Origin: Solirubrobacteraceae bacterium
GTDB taxonomy: Bacteria; Actinomycetota; Thermoleophilia; Solirubrobacterales; Solirubrobacteraceae
DNA: 9,317 nucleotides
Assembly: GCA_024710825.1 (NCBI GenBank)
Contig: JANJUA010000078.1
Span: 1 to 9,317, forward strand
Direction of reading: 5' to 3'
Shown here: piece after piece, positions 1-5,405 of the stretch
Numbering within the stretch: the stretch's first letter is position 1
How the letters are laid out: every line of letters starts with the position of its first letter
Notes under the pieces: generated by a model
Told to the model about the DNA's origin: nothing
Databases searched by the model: none
The model's input: only the letters and a program-made list of their open reading frames with translations
Program-made: the position numbers and the translations under genes

Positions 1-60
1 CAGCCCGGCGCGCGGACGGTGATCCGGGACGCCGTCCGCCCGAGCGGACGTCGAGCCTGA
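1..60 (+). CDS. C-terminal tail of an unidentified upstream gene (partial)
   Basis: Frame 1 is open from the window edge to a TGA at 58-60 and would encode 19 residues ending in SGRRA. Most third codon positions are G or C, as expected of coding DNA in this genome. The fragment is too short to recognise a family. A hairpin at 33-50 lies inside the tail. A short open frame in GC-rich DNA can also arise by chance, so this call is tentative. Confidence 0.3.
   Translation, partial: QPGARTVIRDAVRPSGRRA
33..50 (+). terminator. GC-rich hairpin at the end of the upstream reading frame
   Basis: CGTCCGC at 33-39 pairs perfectly with GCGGACG at 44-50 around a 4-nt loop (CCGA). There is no following T-run, so it is at best a U-less terminator of the kind proposed in actinobacteria. 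It may equally be chance pairing in coding DNA. Confidence 0.2.
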
Positions 61-67
61 GGAGGTC

Positions 68-125
68 GCCGGTCTGGCTGGCGCAGGAGCTCCGCGAAGG
101 TCGTCGGGACCGAGCTCCGTCGGGC
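68..125 (+). repeat. Direct repeat copy A (partner at 4862-4927)
   Basis: This 58-nt stretch aligns to 4862-4927 with 53 of 56 aligned columns identical. It carries two 1-nt insertions and lacks 10 nt that copy B has at 4907-4916. The net change of 8 nt breaks any shared reading frame, so the similarity is not explained by a conserved peptide. Copy A can fold: GGAGCTC (86-92) pairs with GAGCTCC (112-118), and inside it GGTC (99-102) pairs with GACC (108-111). It lies about 95 nt upstream of the peptidase start. Confidence 0.8.
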
Positions 126-172
126 ACGAGATCCACAAGAGCGCCGCCCTGGCGGCCGTGGGGGACCTCGTC

Positions 173-178
173 TAGTGT
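173..178 (+). promoter_or_regulatory. Candidate -10 box (TAGTGT) for the peptidase-transporter cassette
   Basis: TAGTGT fits the actinobacterial TANNNT -10 pattern and lies 41 nt upstream of the ATG at 220. This would give a leader of roughly 30-35 nt that contains the Shine-Dalgarno sequence. No convincing -35 hexamer is visible 16-18 nt upstream. Similar TAG-N-N-T boxes precede three other genes in the window, which gives modest support. Confidence 0.3.
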
Positions 179-208
179 TCTTCCGCCGTTCAGCATCGCT
201 CAAGCCGC

Positions 209-216
209 GGGAGGGG
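209..216 (+). promoter_or_regulatory. Shine-Dalgarno sequence that fixes the peptidase start at 220
   Basis: GGGAGGGG contains a GGAGG core at 210-214, five bases before the ATG at 220. The only longer alternative, a GTG at 175, has no such site and overlaps the candidate -10 box. The ATG is therefore preferred. Confidence 0.7.
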
Positions 217-219
217 ACG

Positions 220-1575
220 ATGGTCGACCGAGACGTCGCAGCGAGGGCACGGGAGTCCATGCCGCGGCTGCGCCAGGAGCTGGAGGCGCTGGTCCGCATC
301 CCGTCCGTGTCGGTGCCCGGCCGGGTCGACCGGCCGCTGCTCGACGCGTTCGAGCTGACGTCGCGGCTGTTCGCCGACGCGGGCGTGGCCGTCGAGCGGC
401 TCGACCTCCCGGACACCGCTCCGGTCGTCACGGGCGAGATCCCGGCGCCGCCCGGGGCCCCGACCGTCCTGCTCTACAGCCACTACGACGTCGTGGCGCC
501 GGGCGACGAGACGCTGTGGTCCTCGCCGCCGTTCGAGCCGACCGAGCGCGACGGAGCCATCTTCGCCCGCGGCGTGGCGGACACCAAGTCGAACATCCTC
601 GCCCACGTCGGCGCGCTGCGCGCCTGGGGCGGCCGGCCTCCGGTCGGGATCAAGCTGTGCATCGAGGGCCACGAGGAGATCGGCAGCGGGGCGCTCACGG
701 CCTATCCGGCGACGGACCCCGAGCGCTTCGCGGCCGACGCGCTCGTGATCGCCGACATGGGCTCGATCCGACCCGGCGTCCCGACGCTGACGACCGCGCT
801 GCGTGGGATGGCGAACGTCATCGTCGAGGCGCGGACGCTCGCGTCCGGCAAGCACAGCGGCCAGTACGGCGGCGCGGCCCCGGACGCGCTCCTGGCGGTG
901 CTGCGCGCGCTCGCCTCGCTCCACGACGATGCCGGAGACGTGGCCGTCACCGGCCTGCGCCGGGAGGAGTGGGAGGGCGAGCAGCAGCCCGAGGAGGACT
1001 TCCGCGAGCTCGGCACCGTCCTCGACGGCCTGCCGCTGATGGGCACCGGCGGACTGGGCTCGCGCGTGTGGTTCGGCCCGGCGATCACGGTCATCGGCCT
1101 CGACGCGCCGACGGTGCACGGCGCCGTCAACGCCGTGTCGCCGTACGCGCGCGCCGTCCTCAACGTCCGCGTGCACCCGGAGCAGGACGCGACCGAGGCG
1201 CAGGACGCGGTGATGCGCCACCTGCGCCACCGGCGACCATTCGGGATCGAGCTCCACGTGGAGCCCGGGCCGACCGGCAACGGGTTCGCCGCGGCGACCG
1301 CAGGCCCGGCCTACGCCGCCGCGCGAGCCGCCTGGTCGGCGGCGTGGGGGCGCGACGTGCTGCTGGCCGGCAGCGGTGGGTCGATCCCGATCGTCAGCGC
1401 GCTCGCCCGAGCGCTCCCGCAGGCGGAGGCGCTGCTCGTCGGCACGACGGACGGGTTCGCGAACATCCACGGCCCGGACGAGCGGCTCCTGCTCAGCGAG
1501 TTCGAGAACGCGGTGGTCGCCGAGGCCGACTTCCTCGGGCGCTACGCGGCGGCGTTCACGCAGAGCGAGCGATGA
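220..1575 (+). CDS. M20-family zinc metallopeptidase (dipeptidase / ArgE-DapE-carnosinase type)
   Basis: Encodes 451 aa, a normal length for M20 dipeptidases. These two-zinc enzymes hydrolyse dipeptides or N-acyl amino acids in the cytoplasm; no signal peptide is visible. The metal and catalytic residues are all readable: H88 and D90 in SHYDVV, the bridging D121 in RGVADTK, the E152-E153 pair in EGHEEIGSG, D179 in VIADMG, and H417 in ANIHGPDE near the C-terminus. The lid (dimerisation) domain occupies roughly residues 190-310. It carries H212 in KHSGQYGG, which matches the DLHSGxFGG motif of carnosine dipeptidases, where this histidine reaches substrate across the dimer. The ATG at 220 is chosen for its Shine-Dalgarno sequence. 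The stop overlaps the ATG of the AbgT transporter, so the enzyme probably acts on what that transporter moves. The exact substrate cannot be read from sequence; annotation as ArgE or DapE would be overreach. Confidence 0.9.
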   Translation: MVDRDVAARARESMPRLRQELEALVRIPSVSVPGRVDRPLLDAFELTSRLFADAGVAVERLDLPDTAPVVTGEIPAPPGAPTVLLYSHYDVVAPGDETLWSSPPFEPTERDGAIFARGVADTKSNILAHVGALRAWGGRPPVGIKLCIEGHEEIGSGALTAYPATDPERFAADALVIADMGSIRPGVPTLTTALRGMANVIVEARTLASGKHSGQYGGAAPDALLAVLRALASLHDDAGDVAVTGLRREEWEGEQQPEEDFRELGTVLDGLPLMGTGGLGSRVWFGPAITVIGLDAPTVHGAVNAVSPYARAVLNVRVHPEQDATEAQDAVMRHLRHRRPFGIELHVEPGPTGNGFAAATAGPAYAAARAAWSAAWGRDVLLAGSGGSIPIVSALARALPQAEALLVGTTDGFANIHGPDERLLLSEFENAVVAEADFLGRYAAAFTQSER

Positions 1576-3239
1576 CGGACACGGCCGCCGCGCACGTCGA
1601 GGGGACCGGCGGCTTCGGCGAGCGCGAGGGCGGCTTCACGCAGCGCGCGCTCGCCTGGATCGAGAAGGTCGGCAACAAGGTCCCCAACCCGGCGATCCTG
1701 TTCCTCGGGCTGTGCCTCGGCGTGATCGTCCTGTCCCAGCTGCTCGACTGGTTGAGCGTCAGCGTCACGAGCGAGGTCGTCGACGCCGGCGGCGTGAGCG
1801 TGGAGCAGCGCGTCGACGGCGTCAGCGCGCTGCCGTACGACGACGCGCCCGAGGCCTACGAGGTGCGCACCGAGACGTTCGAGGTCGAGGGGCTGCTCAC
1901 GGGCGACGGCATCCGCTTCATGTTCACGTCGTTCGTGCCGAACTTCCTCGGCTTCACGGCGGTCGGCGTGATCCTCGTGGCGATGATCGGCGTCGGCGTG
2001 GCCGAGCTGTCGGGGCTCGTCGGCGGCCTGATACGCAAGCTCGTCGCGATCTCCCGCCCCGCGACGCTCACCTACATCATCGTCTTCGTCGGGATCCTCT
2101 CGAGCATCGCCGCCGATGCCGGCTACCTCGTGCTGATCCCTCTGGCGGCGACGGCGTTCCTCGCCGTCGGGCGCCACCCGCTGGCCGGCATCGCGGCCGG
2201 CTTCGGCGCCGTCAGCGCCGCGTTCGCCGTGAACATCCTGATCGTCCCGGCCGACGCCGTGATCATCGACATCACCAACGAGGCGGCCGCCCTGGTCGAC
2301 CCGAACGCGCAGATCGACCTCGTCTCGAACCTCTGGTTCGGCATCGGCTGCACGATCTTCCTGACGATCGTCATCGCGCTCGTCACCACCCGGATGATCG
2401 AGCCCAGGCTCGGACGCTGGGATCGCAGCCTCGCCGACGAGGAGGAGCTCGCCCGCGAGGAGGGCCAGGCGGTCGACCCGGAGCTGGAGGCGAAGGGCCT
2501 GCGCTGGGCCGGCCTGGCGGTGCTCGCGGTGCTGCTCGCGATCGCAGCGCTCACGCTGCCCCCGGGCGCCCCGCTGCGCAACCCCGAGACCGGCGACATC
2601 ATCGGCGACTCGCCGTTCATGAGCAGCCTGATCGTGATGATCGCGGTCGCGTTCCTCGCGGCCGGGATCGCATACGGCCGCGTGGTCGGGACCGTGAAGC
2701 GCTCCGACGACGTCCTCGGGATGATCGCGAAGTCGTGGGCGAGCCTGGCCAGCCTGCTCTTCCTCTTCCTGCTGATCGCCCAGTTCATCGCCTACTTCGA
2801 CTTCAGCAACATGGCGCAGGTCGCGGCCGTGTGGCTCGGCGACATCCTCGAGGAGCTCGACCTCGGCGACCTGTGGCTCCTGCTCGGCGTCATGGTCGTG
2901 ACGATCGTCGTCAACCTGCTGATCCCGGCGAAGATCGCGAAGTGGGCGATCCTCGCCCCGATCTTCGTACCGCTGATGCTCCGCCTCGGGGTCGAGCCGC
3001 AGACCGTGCTGGCGGCGTACCGCGTGGGCGACTCGCCGACGAACGTGCTCACCCCGCTGATGCCGTACTTCGCGCTCATGGTCGTCTTCGCGCAGCGCTA
3101 CCAGCGCGACGCCGGCATCGGCACCGTGATCGCGTTGATGCTCCCCTACACGATCGTCCTGACGATCGCCTGGGCGCTGTTCTTCGTCGCGTGGTACCTG
3201 CTGGGCATCCCCGTCGGGCCGGGCTGGCCGGTGCGCTGA
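1572..3239 (+). CDS. AbgT-family transporter
   Basis: Encodes a 555-aa multi-pass inner-membrane protein. The family includes E. coli AbgT (p-aminobenzoyl-glutamate uptake) and the MtrF/YdaH proteins, which have been linked to antimetabolite efflux. Family landmarks are clear: PNPAILFLGL at the first membrane segment (about 38-47), NFLGFTAVGVILVAMIGVGVAE from 124, D182 in AADAGYLVLIPL, W458 in AKWAILAPIFVPL, and R484/D487 in AYRVGDSPTN followed by TPLMPYF. The residues equivalent to D182, W458 and R484 line the transport site in the known structures. Residues about 62-106 form a polar, acidic extracytoplasmic loop, and about 283-310 a charged cytoplasmic linker. The ATG sits in an ATGA overlap with the peptidase stop and has no strong Shine-Dalgarno sequence, pointing to translational coupling. 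An open frame continues upstream through the peptidase but is only a shadow there. Substrate and direction of transport are inferred; the peptidase partner favours import of a peptide-like compound. Confidence 0.9.
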   Translation: MTDTAAAHVEGTGGFGEREGGFTQRALAWIEKVGNKVPNPAILFLGLCLGVIVLSQLLDWLSVSVTSEVVDAGGVSVEQRVDGVSALPYDDAPEAYEVRTETFEVEGLLTGDGIRFMFTSFVPNFLGFTAVGVILVAMIGVGVAELSGLVGGLIRKLVAISRPATLTYIIVFVGILSSIAADAGYLVLIPLAATAFLAVGRHPLAGIAAGFGAVSAAFAVNILIVPADAVIIDITNEAAALVDPNAQIDLVSNLWFGIGCTIFLTIVIALVTTRMIEPRLGRWDRSLADEEELAREEGQAVDPELEAKGLRWAGLAVLAVLLAIAALTLPPGAPLRNPETGDIIGDSPFMSSLIVMIAVAFLAAGIAYGRVVGTVKRSDDVLGMIAKSWASLASLLFLFLLIAQFIAYFDFSNMAQVAAVWLGDILEELDLGDLWLLLGVMVVTIVVNLLIPAKIAKWAILAPIFVPLMLRLGVEPQTVLAAYRVGDSPTNVLTPLMPYFALMVVFAQRYQRDAGIGTVIALMLPYTIVLTIAWALFFVAWYLLGIPVGPGWPVR

Positions 3240-3246
3240 CCGGCGC

Positions 3247-4812
3247 GTGGGCGACGCCGCGATCACCTACCTGGTGTTGGCGGCGGTCGTGGCCGTCTTC
3301 GTGTCCGGCCGGGTGCCGACGGCGATCGTGGCGATCGGGACCGCGCTCGCGCTGTGGGCCACCGGCGTGCTCGAGCTCGAGCAGGCGCTCGCCGGGTTCG
3401 GCGACCCCACCGTCATCTTCATCGCGACGCTGTTCGTCGTCAGCGAGGGGCTCGACGCGACGGGCGTCACCGCGTGGGCCGGCCAGCAGCTGCTCGCCTC
3501 GGCGGGCGAGAGCCGCACCCGGCTGATCGTCCTCACGATGTCGCTGGTCGCCCTCCTGACCGCGCTCATCAACGTCAACGGGTCCGTCGCGGCGCTCGTG
3601 CCGGTCGTGGTCGTGATGGCGGTCCGGGTCGGGCGACCGCCTTCGCAGCTGCTGCTCCCGCTCGCGTTCGGCGCCCACGCGGGCTCGCTGCTCACCCTTA
3701 CCGGGACGCCGGTGAACGTCATCGTGTCCGACGCCGCCGCCGACGCGGGCGTGGGGCGCTTCGGGTTCTTCGAGTTCGCGCTCGTCGGCGTGCCGCTCGT
3801 GGTCGGCACCATCGGGATCGTGGCGCTGCTCGGCGAGCGGCTGCTGCCGTCGCGAACCGCCCGGACGATCGGCGCCGACTTCAGCGGCCACGCGCGCACC
3901 CTCGCCGAGCAGTACCGGCTCGAGCACGAGCCCGAGGCGCTGATGAACCGGCGATCCGGCGTCGCCGAGGTGGTGGTCCGGCCGCGGTCGGAGCTCGCGG
4001 GGTCCGTCGTCTTCCCGGGGATGGTCACCGAGAGCGGCGAGCTCGTGGTGCTCGCCGTCCGGCGAGCCGGGGAGGAGCTCGAGCCGAGCGAGACGCGGCT
4101 CGCGGAGGGCGACACGCTGCTGCTGCAGGGGACCTGGGCGGCGCTCGACGAGCACCTCGACGACCCCGACGTGCTCGTCGTCGACCCGCCCGCGCTGGTC
4201 CGGCGCCAGGCCGTGCCGCTCGGGCCGGGAGCGAAGCGGGCCGTCGCGGTGCTCGTCGCGATGGTGGTGCTGCTCGTGACGGGCGTGGTGCCGGCGGTCG
4301 TCGCGGGGCTGCTCGCGGCCTCGGCGGTCGTGCTCCTCGGGCTCCTCAGCGTCGACCAGGCGTTTCGGAGCATCTCGTGGACGACCGTCGTCCTGGTCGC
4401 GGGCATGATCTCGCTGTCGACCGCGATGGTCGAGACCGGCGCGGCGGAGGACCTGGCCGACGGGCTCGTCGACCTCGTCGGGGGCGCGGGCCCCTACGCG
4501 CTGCTGGTGGCGCTCTTCCTCCTCACCGCGGCCCTCGGCCAGCTGATCAGCAACATGGCGACCGCCCTGATCGTGATCCCGATCGCGCTCTCGGCAGCCG
4601 CCGACATGGACGTGTCCGCCAAGCCCGTCCTCATGGCGGTGGCCGTCTCCGCCGCGGCTGCCTTCCTGACGCCGATCGCGACACCGGCGAACCTCATGGT
4701 CATGGGCCCGGGGGGCTACCGCTTCGGCGACTACCACAGGCTGGGACTGCCGCTGCTCGGGCTCTTCGGCATCGTCGCGATCTTCCTCGTGCCGGTGTTC
4801 TGGCCGCTCTGA
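3247..4812 (+). CDS. SLC13 / ArsB-type permease with an internal RCK_C (TrkA_C) domain
   Basis: Encodes 521 aa. Hydrophobic segments span about 6-198 and 331-518, separated by a soluble domain at about 220-312. That domain has the RCK_C pattern, ending in RLAEGDTLLLQG. The family moves di- and tricarboxylates, sulfate and related anions, usually with sodium. The two paired hairpin signatures of the fold are visible: INVNGSVAALVP (108-119) with LTGTPVN (151-157), and ISNMATALIVIP (434-445) with TPIATPAN (475-482). The GTG at 3247 lies 7 bp after the AbgT stop. A perfect 6-bp hairpin (GCCGGT 3227-3232 / ACCGGC 3239-3244) spans that stop, and no Shine-Dalgarno is obvious, so expression probably depends on the upstream genes. 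Many SLC13 proteins of this type carry two RCK_C copies; only one fits here. The substrate is not predictable, though linkage to a peptidase suggests a carboxylate product. Confidence 0.85.
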   Translation: MGDAAITYLVLAAVVAVFVSGRVPTAIVAIGTALALWATGVLELEQALAGFGDPTVIFIATLFVVSEGLDATGVTAWAGQQLLASAGESRTRLIVLTMSLVALLTALINVNGSVAALVPVVVVMAVRVGRPPSQLLLPLAFGAHAGSLLTLTGTPVNVIVSDAAADAGVGRFGFFEFALVGVPLVVGTIGIVALLGERLLPSRTARTIGADFSGHARTLAEQYRLEHEPEALMNRRSGVAEVVVRPRSELAGSVVFPGMVTESGELVVLAVRRAGEELEPSETRLAEGDTLLLQGTWAALDEHLDDPDVLVVDPPALVRRQAVPLGPGAKRAVAVLVAMVVLLVTGVVPAVVAGLLAASAVVLLGLLSVDQAFRSISWTTVVLVAGMISLSTAMVETGAAEDLADGLVDLVGGAGPYALLVALFLLTAALGQLISNMATALIVIPIALSAAADMDVSAKPVLMAVAVSAAAAFLTPIATPANLMVMGPGGYRFGDYHRLGLPLLGLFGIVAIFLVPVFWPL

Positions 4813-4817
4813 CCGCA

Positions 4818-4853
4818 GGCCACCGGTTGTAGACCACGGACCTCGGGGTGGCC
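4818..4853 (+). other. Hairpin between the permease and the small membrane protein gene
   Basis: GGCCACC (4818-4824) pairs perfectly with GGTGGCC (4847-4853) across a 22-nt loop. The 3' arm includes the only Shine-Dalgarno-like bases (GGGGTGG, 4845-4851) before the GTG at 4856. The hairpin could mask that start or act as a weak terminator for the cassette. There is no T-run. A TAGACC (4830-4835) in the loop resembles the TAGNNT boxes elsewhere but lacks the final T. Confidence 0.35.
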
Positions 4854-4855
4854 GC

Positions 4856-5299
4856 GTGCGTGCCGGGCTGCTGGCGCGGGAGCTCCGCGAGGTCGTCGGG
4901 CCCGAGCCGGGCGGGGCTCCGTCGGGCCAGACCGGGAGCGCGGGACGGACGCACGCCACGCGCGGCCCGTCGGTCTCGACGCTCGTCGCCACCCGGCAGA
5001 TCCTCCTGATCACGCTGCTGCTCGCGATCGCGGTCGGCGGGGTGTTGACGCTCGTCACGGACAGCTGGTGGGCGTCGGTCGGCGCGCTGGCCGTGCACGC
5101 CGCGGCCACCCTCGTCGCCGCCGGCAGCGCCATCCGCCTCACCACGCAGACCGAGCACGTCGCGCCCGAAGTCGCGGCCCGCCTCGAGGACGAAGACGCA
5201 GCGTCGCCGACCACGCGCCTCGTCGCGCTTCTCGTGGTAGTGGTCGTCGGCGTGGTCGCCTTCATGGTGCTCATGGGCGTCCTGATGGACGTCCTCTGA
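4856..5299 (+). CDS. Small membrane protein of unknown function
   Basis: Encodes 147 aa that I do not recognise. After a polar, Gly/Pro/Arg-rich start of about 45 residues come two adjacent hydrophobic stretches, about 49-67 and 73-93. A charged stretch with EDEDA (about 106-120) follows, then a very hydrophobic C-terminal helix rich in valine (about 121-145). Three membrane passes are likely. The first 24 codons coincide with repeat copy B, and no other ATG, GTG or TTG occurs in frame before the first membrane segment. The GTG at 4856 is therefore the only conventional start, but the N-terminus is doubtful. The gene lies 43 bp after the permease and may be co-transcribed with it, unless the hairpin at 4818-4853 stops transcription. 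Third positions are GC-rich and the hydrophobic pattern is coherent, which supports a real gene. Confidence 0.65.
   Translation: MRAGLLARELREVVGPEPGGAPSGQTGSAGRTHATRGPSVSTLVATRQILLITLLLAIAVGGVLTLVTDSWWASVGALAVHAAATLVAAGSAIRLTTQTEHVAPEVAARLEDEDAASPTTRLVALLVVVVVGVVAFMVLMGVLMDVL
4862..4927 (+). repeat. Direct repeat copy B (partner at 68-125)
   Basis: Same orientation as copy A and near-identical to it apart from three mismatches, two single-base gaps and 10 extra bases at 4907-4916. It folds into a stronger hairpin than copy A: GGAGCTCCGC (4879-4888) pairs with GCGGGGCTCC (4911-4920), ten pairs with one G-U. Inside it GGTC (4891-4894) can pair with GGCC (4899-4902) around GTCG. It overlaps the first codons of the small membrane protein. 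With copy A it brackets the peptidase-AbgT-SLC13 cassette. Confidence 0.8.
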
Positions 5300-5351
5300 C
5301 CGGCGCGCCGCAGGCGACGCGCAGCGTCGGACGGGGCGTGCGCCGGCAGCT

Positions 5352-5371
5352 CGGCCGCCGGCGGGCGGCCG
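5352..5371 (+). terminator. GC-only hairpin after the membrane protein gene, candidate terminator
   Basis: CGGCCGCC (5352-5359) pairs perfectly with GGCGGCCG (5364-5371) around the loop GGCG: eight G-C pairs. An alternative hairpin, CGCCGGC (5341-5347) with GCCGGCG (5357-5363), shares bases with it, so the two are mutually exclusive. No T-run follows. The position, about 50 nt after a stop and just before the next promoter-like box, suits a U-less terminator. Confidence 0.4.
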
Positions 5372-5389
5372 TCGTCGCGACGCGGGCCG

Positions 5390-5395
5390 TAGGCT
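5390..5395 (+). promoter_or_regulatory. Candidate -10 box (TAGGCT) for the LuxR-type regulator
   Basis: TAGGCT ends 10 nt before the GTG at 5406, so transcription would start at or within a few bases of the start codon (leaderless or nearly so). The same 7-mer GTAGGCT occurs at the same kind of position before the gene at 8924. No TTGACN-like -35 is seen. A perfect 10-bp palindrome, CGTCGCGACG (5373-5382), lies just upstream, where an operator could sit. Confidence 0.45.
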
Positions 5396-5405
5396 TGCGG
5401 CCGGC

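Noticed and set aside
175..219. Alternative GTG start giving the peptidase 15 more residues
   Set aside because: No ribosome-binding site, overlaps the candidate -10 box, and the ATG at 220 has a strong Shine-Dalgarno sequence.
516..1571. Upstream extension of the AbgT frame through the peptidase gene
   Set aside because: The extension is Arg/Pro/Gly-rich shadow sequence. AbgT homology begins just after the ATG at 1572, which overlaps the peptidase stop.
220..1575. Calling the peptidase ArgE, DapE or carnosinase
   Set aside because: The metal site is shared by the whole M20 family; the AbgT neighbour and lid motif do not fix a substrate.
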